Origin: a virus
Virus record (IMG/VR): IMGVR_UViG_3300044707_000321
Span: 1 to 64,000 of that record
Strand: one strand, 5' to 3'
DNA length: 64,000 bases
The translations under genes and the position numbers were made by a program. Positions 29,110-36,726 of the stretch are shown here, piece by piece. The notes below the pieces were generated by a model that was given only the letters and a program-made list of their open reading frames with translations, made no database searches and had not been told where the DNA came from. Every line of letters begins with the position of its first letter. Position 1 is the stretch's first letter.

Positions 29110-29137
29110 AAAACAACCAACAAAAGGAGGCACGAAC

Positions 29138-29392
29138 ATGAAAATAGGCATAACGCTGAAGTCACTGAGGAAGCAACTACTCCTCAACTCTCAAGAGATT
29201 GCTGACTGGGCGACTCCGGAGAAGCAACAAGCCATGGAGCAGTACCGGTATGACTATGAGTACACCAACGGCCCATGTCGGGTTAAGGGGTGGAAGAACA
29301 TCGACGAAATGGAAGTCGATCTCAGGGGGGCCATGAGTGAACTCCGGAGAATCCAGAAACTCCTCAAGGGCTACGTAAAGGAGGAATCATGA
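29138..29392 (+). CDS. IADW-family small protein, paralogue 2 (84 aa)
   Basis: ATG at 29138 follows AAAGGAGG and is preferred over an in-frame ATG 78 bases upstream inside the previous gene. Paralogous to the preceding gene (IADW, AMEQYRYD, GWKNIDEM). Its Shine-Dalgarno/ start block (AAGGAGGCACGAACATG) is identical to that before the 77-aa gene, so the whole unit was duplicated. Confidence 0.6.
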   Translation: MKIGITLKSLRKQLLLNSQEIADWATPEKQQAMEQYRYDYEYTNGPCRVKGWKNIDEMEVDLRGAMSELRRIQKLLKGYVKEES

Positions 29393-29631
29393 AAATCGTT
29401 AGCTTCACCACTCAGAAAGGACGGGCCTTATCGGTTCTCACCATGATCGACAAGCTGGAAAGCGAGATCAAGTACTACCGAGAACAGGCAAGGAGGATCC
29501 GGAGTTACGACAAGAAGTACGGCACTAATCTCTATGCCGATAGCACCTACGCTAACGGAGCAGAGATTATGAATCGCCGACGGGCCATCGAGTTCCTGAA
29601 AAGCCTCATCGTTGTAGAAGAAACAAAATAA
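29389..29631 (+). CDS. Hypothetical helical protein (80 aa)
   Basis: MIDKLESEIKYYREQARRIR is a basic coiled coil; the end MNRRRAIEFLKSLIVVEETK is helical. Overlaps the previous stop by ATGA. No family recognised. Confidence 0.5.
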   Translation: MKIVSFTTQKGRALSVLTMIDKLESEIKYYREQARRIRSYDKKYGTNLYADSTYANGAEIMNRRRAIEFLKSLIVVEETK

Positions 29632-29654
29632 CAAACCAAAGAAAGGACACATAC

Positions 29655-30458
29655 ATGCTAACAACCGAACAAATCGCAACTAAGGCTCCGGCAGTATTCG
29701 CCGAGACGCCAAGTTCGCACTTATCGAACCGGTACGGATTCGTCCCTACCCGTGAGATTGTGACGAGTTTGGCTCAAACCGGCTGGGGAGTCGCAAGCGC
29801 ACGTCAGGTAGGACGTCGTAACGCCAGTGTGTTTAGCAAACACAAATTGACGTTCCGGCGGGAAAATGCACCGGTGATATTGAATGAGGTTTCACCTTCA
29901 GTGGATCTCTTCAATTCCCACGATGGAACGAGTGGCTTTCTCGTTTCTCTCGGCCTGACCCGATTGATATGCACGAACGGATTGAGCGTTCCGGCCTTTG
30001 CCGGCTCCTCGTTCTCGTACCGTGTGCGTCACTCGATCAAAGCAGTGGAAGGGATTCAAGAGGCTATCGCTAAGATCATGGATAACCTACCCCTGCTTGA
30101 GAATGGCATTCAGAACTGGATGAAAACCCCCTGCGGTTTAGATGGGGCCATCCGGCTTGCTGAAACGGGATTGACTGCCCGTTATGGTGAGGATCGGACG
30201 AAATGGCCTACTCAGCCTAGCCGAGTGGTCGATATTGTCCGTCGTGAAGAGGATCGGGGCGACAACCTTTGGGTTGTTCTGAACCGAGTTCAGGAAAACG
30301 TGATTCGAGGTGATTATGGCTCCCCTGTCAGGGTTGCCAATGCAGTGACTCCCAAAAACAGAATGCGCCGGATGGGGTCAGTGCGTTCCATTGTGGCAGA
30401 TCACCGGATTAATTCGGCACTATGGAGAACCGCTGACGAGTTGGCCCTCGCCAGTTAA
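29655..30458 (+). CDS. DUF932-family protein
   Basis: 267 residues with the DUF932 (DUF945-like) hallmarks: FVPTREIVTSLAQTGWGVAS, SLGLTRLICTNGLSVP and NLWVVLNRVQENVIRGDY. The family is frequent in plasmids and phages and is usually near DNA-metabolism genes; function unknown. GAAAGGACACATAC precedes the ATG. It ends the main part of the plus-strand operon. Confidence 0.75.
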   Translation: MLTTEQIATKAPAVFAETPSSHLSNRYGFVPTREIVTSLAQTGWGVASARQVGRRNASVFSKHKLTFRRENAPVILNEVSPSVDLFNSHDGTSGFLVSLGLTRLICTNGLSVPAFAGSSFSYRVRHSIKAVEGIQEAIAKIMDNLPLLENGIQNWMKTPCGLDGAIRLAETGLTARYGEDRTKWPTQPSRVVDIVRREEDRGDNLWVVLNRVQENVIRGDYGSPVRVANAVTPKNRMRRMGSVRSIVADHRINSALWRTADELALAS

Positions 30459-30464
30459 ACATGA

Positions 30465-30650
30465 ATGAAATATCAAATTATCCAAATTACCGGAAAGGAA
30501 CGCAAGGTAATCGATACAGTCCCTACGAGGGGGGATGCCCGACGAGTGTTGGGCGTCCTTCAACTCACAAAAGGCAAGGCGGATCGGTTTATCGCCGAGG
30601 CAGGGGGAAAACCCCTGCCGGCCCTTTGGGTGAAAAGGTTGGCCTTGTGA
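30465..30650 (+). CDS. Small basic protein (61 aa)
   Basis: MKYQIIQITGKERKVIDTVP then RGDARRVLGVLQLTKGKADR is a normal alpha-beta composition. An alternative frame from ATG 30461 gives an 85-aa Gly/Arg-rich product of unnatural composition, which I reject. The stop TGA overlaps the GTG of the 23-aa membrane peptide. Confidence 0.5.
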   Translation: MKYQIIQITGKERKVIDTVPTRGDARRVLGVLQLTKGKADRFIAEAGGKPLPALWVKRLAL

Positions 30651-30718
30651 TCGTATCGGTATTATTCGGCATACTGATTGGCATGGGGATTTTGAGTTGG
30701 CTCGACTTCCTCATTTAG
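30647..30718 (+). CDS. Tiny transmembrane peptide (23 aa)
   Basis: GTG at 30647 overlaps the previous TGA (GTGA). The product begins VIVSVLFGILIGMGI and ends LSWLDFLI: a single short transmembrane helix. Size and coupling resemble phage membrane peptides, but only the overlap and hydrophobicity support it. Confidence 0.4.
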   Translation: MIVSVLFGILIGMGILSWLDFLI

Positions 30719-30797
30719 TTGTTTTTCTATAAACACCTATCAATCAGTCGAATAAAATGCTAGTACGCCCTGTACTTGTTGCCATATCATAACCACT

Positions 30798-31145
30798 ATG
30801 AAAATAAACCAATGGTTTGCATGGAAGCGTTCCGAGAAGCGAATGACCATGGGCGAGATCGCCAAAAAGTGCGGTCTGCACCGTTCGACAATCTGGAAGA
30901 TTGAGAAGGGCCGTCCGGTCAAAGGCGAAATCCTTAGACTGGTTGTTCGTGCCATGGGCCTGACAAAGCAGGAGTCAAACGAACTTCAGGCATTGTGGGC
31001 AAAGCAACGTCTAGGTACTGAGGATCCGGTATGGATGGATCAAATTGAGCCTCCAAAGGGTCTTAATAAAGAGGAGTTGCGTTTGGTGCGTCGCCTACTT
31101 GCCAACAAGAAGGCACTCCTAGAATCGGCTTATAAGCTCAAATAA
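30798..31145 (+). CDS. XRE-type helix-turn-helix regulator (115 aa), candidate phage repressor
   Basis: MTMGEIAKKCGLHRSTIWKI then EKGRPVKGEILRLVVRAMGL is a clear HTH_3 domain (residues ~16-55). The C-terminal part NELQALWAKQRLG, then LNKEELRLVRRLLANKKALL, is helical and probably mediates dimerisation. It has its own upstream gap (30719-30797). As the only classic XRE protein it is the best candidate for binding the scattered dyads, though this is unproven. Confidence 0.75.
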   Translation: MKINQWFAWKRSEKRMTMGEIAKKCGLHRSTIWKIEKGRPVKGEILRLVVRAMGLTKQESNELQALWAKQRLGTEDPVWMDQIEPPKGLNKEELRLVRRLLANKKALLESAYKLK

Positions 31146-31147
31146 GG

Positions 31148-31360
31148 CTATTCTAGTATATCCTCGACTCCATCCTCATCCTTGTCTTTGAAGGATTCCG
31201 GATCCCTAGAGAAGATCCGGTTGGCGATCATGTACTTGGATGATGCCTCATCCTCCTCAAACATCTTCTTTTGATCTTCGTCCACCTTGCCGGCTTTCCA
31301 TACTACGAAAGCGAATGCGTAGCCTGAGAAGCAAACAAGGAAGGCTAGGAGTACTATCAT
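31148..31360 (-). CDS. Membrane-anchored protein with a Ca-binding-like tail (70 aa)
   Basis: MIVLLAFLVCFSGYAFAFVV is a signal anchor. The end DPESFKDKDEDGVEDILE resembles a thrombospondin type-3/EF-hand-like calcium loop (DKDEDGVED). It converges with the XRE gene with a 2-base gap and overlaps the 93-aa gene. Probably the last gene of the lysis-side operon. Confidence 0.55.
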   Translation of the reverse strand: MIVLLAFLVCFSGYAFAFVVWKAGKVDEDQKKMFEEDEASSKYMIANRIFSRDPESFKDKDEDGVEDILE

Positions 31361-31638
31361 ATAAGCCTGAACATGGGTAATCTTCGGTAGTAAGGTGGAT
31401 CGGCAACAACCAACTGTGCGAACTTCTTGCGTTCCGCCTTCCCCGCATTGATAAGTTCGGATAAGTAGCGGGAGGTGTACTCTTTGTTATGCCCTATTTG
31501 CTTTGAGATCTGATCTGCCGTGTACCACCCTTTCGGAATCTCCTCTTTGTATCGCACTTTGATATGATCCCGAATGGCATCTTTCCATGCGGTATCTGCG
31601 CTTTCCTCTAGCTGTTTTCTGGTGGGTGTTTTTTTCAT
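31357..31638 (-). CDS. Winged-helix DNA-binding protein (93 aa)
   Basis: GWYTADQISKQIGHNKEYTS then RYLSELINAGKAERKKF is a winged helix (turn between IGHN and KEYT, wing to KKFAQLVV). N-terminus basic and helical. Probably a transcription regulator; it overlaps the phosphoesterase gene and the membrane protein by 4 bases each. Confidence 0.6.
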   Translation of the reverse strand: MKKTPTRKQLEESADTAWKDAIRDHIKVRYKEEIPKGWYTADQISKQIGHNKEYTSRYLSELINAGKAERKKFAQLVVADPPYYRRLPMFRLI

Positions 31639-32441
31639 AGAACGTCAATGTCTCCTTGTGGTGATGGGAAGCTGATCTCGTTCACCACCGGCAGGGATCC
31701 GTCCGGAACGTTGCGCCAATCCAGAACAAGGGCAGATGGGCGGGGTACACTGGACGGAACAACCTTGCGCCCGTATCTGGTTAGAAACTGCCATCCTCCG
31801 GTGATCCCCATAAGACCGGCCCCGTCCGAATACCATCCCCCGACGTGCCTATGGCCCCTCAAGAAAACTGTTGGGATCTCATGGCCGGATCGGGCCGACT
31901 GCAAACGGGCATTCCCTAGCTCGGCCCCTAATGCGCTACTTTCGCTCACTGCCCGTCCTGCGGTAGAGATATGATGCGTTGCCGAAACCAGTGTGCCGGC
32001 AATCTTGAAAAGCCACTGGGGTAATGCCTTACCGGATCTGGCCTTTAGTTTTTTGGCAATATACGACTCTATATTGTGGGTATGACACTCTGTTCCCTGC
32101 GTCACCAAGACCTGACAAGCCTTGTTTGCCAGAGGCTCAAGGCATTCCACGGCCATGTTTGCGTGATCCTCGATTAACTGGGTTAGATTCTCGATTGAGT
32201 TATGATGCACTCCCTCGGTCAGATCCCCGTTTAAGAGCATCGCATACGGACTCTTTCCCCTGATCTTTGCAAACCGCTTCTGCATATCTAGCCACTTGTC
32301 CCATAGCCACGCATGATGAATGTTCCTGCCGAAACCTATCTTGTTGCCCGTGACAGTCTCAGTCTCCGGAGGCATAAGTCCTACGACCGATCCACAATGG
32401 ATGTCGGATAAAACCAGTAATAATCTTGGACGATCACTCAT
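31635..32441 (-). CDS. Calcineurin-like metallophosphoesterase
   Basis: 268 residues. LVLSDIHCG (Asp13, His15), LLNGDLTEGVHH (Asp73), VLVTQGTECH (116-120, a degenerate GNHE), ATHHIST (156-157) and LRGHRHVGG (His197, His199) give the metallophosphoesterase motif order. Phage members may dephosphorylate DNA ends or nucleotides. The GNHE variant lacks the usual Asn/Glu, so activity could be altered. It overlaps the CHAP gene and the winged-helix gene. Confidence 0.8.
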   Translation of the reverse strand: MSDRPRLLLVLSDIHCGSVVGLMPPETETVTGNKIGFGRNIHHAWLWDKWLDMQKRFAKIRGKSPYAMLLNGDLTEGVHHNSIENLTQLIEDHANMAVECLEPLANKACQVLVTQGTECHTHNIESYIAKKLKARSGKALPQWLFKIAGTLVSATHHISTAGRAVSESSALGAELGNARLQSARSGHEIPTVFLRGHRHVGGWYSDGAGLMGITGGWQFLTRYGRKVVPSSVPRPSALVLDWRNVPDGSLPVVNEISFPSPQGDIDVL

Positions 32442-32937
32442 GGAGGTAGTCCTTCACTTTGTAGATCTGCTTAACTAGGCGTCGTCTCCGATAGCATCCG
32501 TTCCCGTCCCTGCTTCCTTCTGGTGACGTATTCCCTTCGATGGTGAATACCCATTGACCTTCGTTTTTTTCGATAAGTCCCACATGTGCCACTCGTCGTA
32601 GGCTTTCGAACCAGATTCCAAACACTCCGGCAACCGGAACGACTCCGGCAACTGGCCGTTTGCCTCCGGATACCCAACTAGGCGACCAACCAGACCTCGG
32701 TACAACCGCAGTACTGCTCTTGGAAAAAACGTAATACAGGAATGAAGCGCACCAAGGATCCCCTTTAGAAAGCCCAACGGACTCAAGGAATGCTTCGACC
32801 TCAGGGCCATCATTCTTTCCTGTCGCTTCTTTAACCCCAAGAAACGAACGTGCGAAATTAAGGACGTCCTCCCTTTCTCCTGCCCAACACGATCCACAGA
32901 GGGCCGTGACCACCATGATCCGGAGGAGTAATCCCAT
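32434..32937 (-). CDS. CHAP-domain endolysin-like amidase/peptidase
   Basis: From the ATG at 32937 (overlapping the holin-like stop region, with GGAG upstream) 167 residues. MGLLLRIMVVTALCGSCWAG is a signal peptide or signal anchor. The CHAP domain follows: GKNDGPEVEAFLESVGLSKG, then DPWCASF (Cys63), VAHVGLIE (His118), and FTIEGNTSP (Glu133/Asn135). It degrades peptidoglycan for lysis. It lies next to holin-like and spanin-like genes. An in-frame start 48 bases upstream is less likely. Confidence 0.75.
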   Translation of the reverse strand: MGLLLRIMVVTALCGSCWAGEREDVLNFARSFLGVKEATGKNDGPEVEAFLESVGLSKGDPWCASFLYYVFSKSSTAVVPRSGWSPSWVSGGKRPVAGVVPVAGVFGIWFESLRRVAHVGLIEKNEGQWVFTIEGNTSPEGSRDGNGCYRRRRLVKQIYKVKDYLHE

Positions 32938-32938
32938 G

Positions 32939-33283
32939 TCATAACCCACTCCGGATTGAGAGAATTGCCCCAAAGAAGAGGGCAAATATAACGCAAACCG
33001 TCACAATTACCCGTGTGAGGGAGTTAATTGCTCTCCAATCCTGCAAGAACCGGCCTGAGTCCATGTGTTCGTCAATCGTCGGGAACTCCGAGCTAACGAC
33101 GAAAAAGGCTAAGGCGATGGAAAGCAGAAATACGCATACTCCGAAAACAAGGGCATGGAGTACCCCGAAATCCGTAGATCCGGCACTCGGATCTAGGTTC
33201 TGGATAACCGGCCTTGAAACGACGAAGAGCGTTAGGGCCGATACCAATGCCCAAAACCCCTGAATCTTCCTTAGAAATCTCAC
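32939..33283 (-). CDS. Holin-like membrane protein (114 aa)
   Basis: GTG at 33283 overlaps the previous TGA and is preferred over a TTG at 33316. Three hydrophobic segments (GFWALVSALTLFVV, ALVFGVCVFLLSIALAFFVV, and VIVTVCVIFALFFGAILS) suit a class I holin. It lies immediately before the CHAP endolysin, as holins do. Confidence 0.6.
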   Translation of the reverse strand: MRFLRKIQGFWALVSALTLFVVSRPVIQNLDPSAGSTDFGVLHALVFGVCVFLLSIALAFFVVSSEFPTIDEHMDSGRFLQDWRAINSLTRVIVTVCVIFALFFGAILSIRSGL

Positions 33284-33882
33284 CAAGGGATCCCCACGAA
33301 TTTGCGGATTACCCAAAAGATCGGCCCCTTCATGGCAAATAAGCCAACGACAATCAAAGCACCCCGCCAGAACCAGAGTTCTTTTAGTGCCTTCCTCTGC
33401 TTCCCCTTCCAGTAATCCACATTCTTATTCGCATCGTTTAGCTCTTTAGTAACACGATCCAGTTCTTCAGTATTTGAGGCGCATACTTCCTTTGCCGATA
33501 CAAGCTGGGCCTTAGCCTTATCAGCTAGCTTTTTGGCATCTTCTACTGTCTTTGCTTCCCCTACTTGTTCCAGATAAAAGTCCACACGGTTAAAGTCACC
33601 GGAAGATCTCTTGCTACTTGTTGTCGAACAGCCGACAATGCATATCACAAAAAGGATGGCGACGGGCGGAAAGGTCTTAAACCTTGCAGTGTAGAACTTT
33701 TCAAGACGTTTGAGGGATGCGGTAAGTTTATTTACGTGTACTTCACCTACTTCATCCGACGCACCGGCTTCTGCGTCTCTTAGCATCCTATGGAGGTGCA
33801 TAATCACTGACCGAAGAAGTGTGTTTTCCTTGAGAACAAACGTCACAAGAGAGTTTAGATCCTGCTTCTTTTTGGCTTTCAA
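33280..33882 (-). CDS. Spanin-like protein with internal lipobox-like segment and C-terminal TM
   Basis: TTG at 33882 with GGGGAG upstream and overlap of the previous stop is preferred. Residues ~70-85 form a hydrophobic segment ending in the lipobox-like IVGC (VAILFVICIVGCSTTSS). A long coiled coil follows (VEDAKKLADKAKAQLVSAKE, LDRVTKELNDANKN), then a C-terminal transmembrane segment (WRGALIVVGLFAMKG). This suggests a unimolecular spanin or an internal restart. A lipoprotein starting internally is an alternative. Confidence 0.5.
   Translation of the reverse strand: MKAKKKQDLNSLVTFVLKENTLLRSVIMHLHRMLRDAEAGASDEVGEVHVNKLTASLKRLEKFYTARFKTFPPVAILFVICIVGCSTTSSKRSSGDFNRVDFYLEQVGEAKTVEDAKKLADKAKAQLVSAKEVCASNTEELDRVTKELNDANKNVDYWKGKQRKALKELWFWRGALIVVGLFAMKGPIFWVIRKFVGIPW
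33618..33638. promoter_or_regulatory. Dyad motif copy M (TTGTTG-N9-CGACAA)
   Basis: Nine-base spacing with one mismatch. It lies inside the spanin-like gene, beside the lipobox-like codons, far from any start, like several other copies within coding sequence. Confidence 0.45.
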
Positions 33883-34136
33883 GGTTGTACTCCCCAAAAC
33901 TTAGCCTTCACCCATTCATAGGTGAAGCTCAAGGCAAGCGAAGCAAAGGCAATAAAGCCAAGGGCATACGACTTGAGACGTTCTAGGGTGTCGATCCGGC
34001 CAGATATTCTTGACGACCATTCAGCCAATTCGGAGGTGTTCTTTTCAAGAACGGATTGAATCGTGATGATTCGCTCCTCTAAACGGGCCAACCTCTCACG
34101 AACGTCCGATATGCTCTTTCTATCGGTCGTACTCAT
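33879..34136 (-). CDS. XhlA-like membrane-anchored coiled-coil protein (85 aa)
   Basis: ATG at 34136 lies one base after the fibre-gene stop. ERLARLEERIITIQSVLEKN then LAEWSSRISGRIDTLERLKS is a coiled coil, and YALGFIAFASLALSFTYEWV is a C-terminal transmembrane helix, as in XhlA/haemolysin-type lysis accessory proteins. Starts the lysis cassette. Confidence 0.55.
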   Translation of the reverse strand: MSTTDRKSISDVRERLARLEERIITIQSVLEKNTSELAEWSSRISGRIDTLERLKSYALGFIAFASLALSFTYEWVKAKFWGVQP

Positions 34137-34137
34137 A

Positions 34138-35238
34138 TTAGTTTGTCGCAAGCGTTACGCCTCTTGTGACTAATGCCTTCGCACTTGCCCCAGCCTTAAC
34201 AATAGTTGCCGTTCCAGCACCAGTAAGGCTTGCAGGACTGCTCATCGTATAGGTAAATTGATTTTCGTTAGTAACTGTGATTACGGCATATCTATTTGCA
34301 AATGTTAGGGTTGTTATTCCTGATATACGAAGAACATCACCAGTTGAATATCCGTGACTAGCCAGACTTACAGTACAGGTTGTTCCTGACCCAACAAAGT
34401 TCGAGCCAGCAGTTGTGGTTGAACCTAGATTTGATGGAGCAGATGAGGTTCCTGTTATAGTAACTGTTTTTCCAGTCGAATATGCAATAGTGTTGTTTGC
34501 TCCATCCATGTATGCTAGTGCCGAAAGAAGATTATCAACGGAGGATTGGTTAAGTGCGATGCTTGTTAGACTTATATTTCCAAAGCAAGCCTTCCATGTT
34601 CCCAAGGTTGGCATTGTCAGCGTAGTCATCAATGGGGCAGTTATATTGATTGAACCTCCAACATAGATCAAAGAAGAAAAGTTTAATGAAGTTAATACAC
34701 TAAAGGTAGCACTAAAACTAGCTAGTATAAATTGCAGTTTTGAGAGATCAAAGACAGTAAGGACTGAAAATGTTACGGCAGTGTTGAATTGCACAAACGC
34801 CATTAAAGATCCGATATTTATAGTAGTTAGCGATGAAAAGTTCCCACCAAAAGAACCGATCTGATTTGTGTATTTTAGATTTGGGACATTAAGTGTTGTT
34901 AATGAAGATGTTGGAGATTGAAGAAGATTTCCACCAATATAAACTAAATTTGGTGCTGAAATGCTTGTTATTGTGGATGGGATGGACGTAAAGAAATTTC
35001 CAATAATTCCTTCTAAATCAGAAAAAGTAAATGAGGTTGGGCTCAAGCCAGCAAGAGACCCATAGTAATCGATTGCATTTACCCACTTGCCACGACCAGT
35101 TCCAACCAGTTCTCCGTTAATTTGAAGATTTTGTGCAGGGATAATAAGAGTGGGTGGGAACGGAACAAGATTTGTCCCGCCAATTTCAACACTGATGGGT
35201 GATTGAGATATAAATGCTGATTGCTTAGTAAGAGGCAT
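34138..35238 (-). CDS. Beta-solenoid / leucine-rich-like fibre protein (366 aa)
   Basis: Residues ~90-230 repeat a solenoid-like unit with LTTLNVPNLKYTNQIG, LTTINIGSLMAFVQ, LTVFDLSKLQFIL, LTSLNFSSLIYVGG and MTTLTMPTLGTW, each ~22-24 residues. This is like BspA-type or leucine-rich solenoid repeats of some phage tail tips. The C-terminal domain, GYSTGDVLRISGITTLTF then ITVTNENQFTYTMSSPAS, has a short Ig-like repeat. It is probably a receptor-binding or tail-accessory protein, next to other fibre genes. Confidence 0.65.
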   Translation of the reverse strand: MPLTKQSAFISQSPISVEIGGTNLVPFPPTLIIPAQNLQINGELVGTGRGKWVNAIDYYGSLAGLSPTSFTFSDLEGIIGNFFTSIPSTITSISAPNLVYIGGNLLQSPTSSLTTLNVPNLKYTNQIGSFGGNFSSLTTINIGSLMAFVQFNTAVTFSVLTVFDLSKLQFILASFSATFSVLTSLNFSSLIYVGGSINITAPLMTTLTMPTLGTWKACFGNISLTSIALNQSSVDNLLSALAYMDGANNTIAYSTGKTVTITGTSSAPSNLGSTTTAGSNFVGSGTTCTVSLASHGYSTGDVLRISGITTLTFANRYAVITVTNENQFTYTMSSPASLTGAGTATIVKAGASAKALVTRGVTLATN

Positions 35239-35248
35239 CGCCTACTCC

Positions 35249-36721
35249 CTAACTAATTGCAGTTATCCTTGCCGTACCTGCGCTACTGAAGATTCCGCTA
35301 TGCTGAAGGGATTGTTGACCCGCTGGGGCTTCCCAATAATCTCCCGCCAGTAACCGCACCTGATACGATGTGGTGCTACAACTTGCACCAACATTTATAA
35401 AGAGTGTTCCCGCCCCTTCGTTAAATACTGTTAGAACTTCCCTGCCAGCAACGGCTGTAACTAAAGTAGCCGAAGTTGTGCTTGTGAAGTTAGAGTTTGT
35501 CGTTGTGAACCCTTGCTGGGGATATGTATTTACTGTTCCGCTAACTGTGCATGGGAGCGAGCTTGTGCAACTGTTTATATCGACAACCCCTGCGATTGGC
35601 ACTCTATTAAGTATCCTGTGATCTCCACCACTTGTAGCATTAAGACCTAAGTTTCTGTATGAATTAAATACGCCAGACCAACTGCCTCCACCATTACCCG
35701 TTACATCTAATCTTACATATCTATACTTGGTACTTCCAGCCCACAAACTAAAGACATAGGTGCCTGTCGAGCCACCTGTTAGAGTTGAATTTGAGAATCG
35801 ATAGGCTATTGGATCGCCTTGAGAAGATGGATATCTGTCATTAAATACCGTTACCGAGCCATTGGAAGTTCCAGCACCCGTTGTAAAGGGGGAGTTGCCA
35901 ACAGATAAAGCAATGTTGTGAGTAAATCCTCCGCCTCCACCATTTACCCTAAACTCGACATAGTCAGCAGATCCCGCATCAAACAATCCGTAATTACCAG
36001 CAGTAGCATAGCTGAATATAGTCCCCGCATTAACTAGGGTGTTATTAAATGTTCCGACCGTGCCAGAGATGGGCTGGGTAGATGGCTGTTCATAGGAAAT
36101 AGCGATAGTTCCAGTTATTCCAGTTTCCAGATACCATCCAGTTTTGGGTGGAAATGGATCTCCATTGTCATTGCCAGCGTTTTGAGGAAGGATACTTGCA
36201 ACTACTCCCTGTATATCTGCATAAGAGCCAGTTGAATATAATCTCCATATTTTTTGCGAGGAGTCACTAGGAGTCTCTAATACTACTCTTAGATATGCTT
36301 CATCTTCATTCCCTTGATATCTAATGCTTTCATATTCGTATTCACCAATTCTTCTCAAATAAACATCTGACACTAAGGTGTCCGAAGTGGCATTGATTAC
36401 ATTTACATTAACCTTAATGTAGGGGAGTTCGTTGCTTCCCTGCGATTTGTCATCGTAATAAATAACCAAGCCATCGGAGTTTGAGTGGGTCGATGATGCT
36501 GAAACTACGGAACTATTTAACGTGATTGTAGCTGAATTTGCGTCATTGTGGGGCTTGGTGAAGGCTTGAAGCGTTGTCGCAGAATCGGCAAAGTTATAGT
36601 AAGTGACGTTCCTTGTTGTATTGACGATTAAAAGAACCTGATCCCTGTCTATGTTCACTCCTGTAAGAGTGATTACTCCGGTTGTTTTATTGTAAGTATA
36701 ATTAGGTGCAATTTGTTTCAT
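35249..36721 (-). CDS. Beta-rich tail/fibre protein (490 aa)
   Basis: The N-terminus IAPNYTYNKTTGVITLTGVN resembles the start of T7/phage tail collar or fibre domains (residues 1-45). The rest is rich in Ser, Thr and Asn with jelly-roll-like strands (GSADYVEFRVNGGGGGF, YRYVRLDVTGNGGGSW). Located between two fibre genes. Receptor-binding or baseplate component inferred. No enzymatic motif seen. Confidence 0.65.
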   Translation of the reverse strand: MKQIAPNYTYNKTTGVITLTGVNIDRDQVLLIVNTTRNVTYYNFADSATTLQAFTKPHNDANSATITLNSSVVSASSTHSNSDGLVIYYDDKSQGSNELPYIKVNVNVINATSDTLVSDVYLRRIGEYEYESIRYQGNEDEAYLRVVLETPSDSSQKIWRLYSTGSYADIQGVVASILPQNAGNDNGDPFPPKTGWYLETGITGTIAISYEQPSTQPISGTVGTFNNTLVNAGTIFSYATAGNYGLFDAGSADYVEFRVNGGGGGFTHNIALSVGNSPFTTGAGTSNGSVTVFNDRYPSSQGDPIAYRFSNSTLTGGSTGTYVFSLWAGSTKYRYVRLDVTGNGGGSWSGVFNSYRNLGLNATSGGDHRILNRVPIAGVVDINSCTSSLPCTVSGTVNTYPQQGFTTTNSNFTSTTSATLVTAVAGREVLTVFNEGAGTLFINVGASCSTTSYQVRLLAGDYWEAPAGQQSLQHSGIFSSAGTARITAIS

Positions 36722-36726
36722 TTTAA

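Noticed and set aside
30461-30718. 85-aa plus frame from ATG 30461
   Set aside because: Its first 60 residues have an odd Gly/Arg/Ser-rich composition; the overlapping 61-aa frame at 30465 plus the 23-aa peptide explain the region better.
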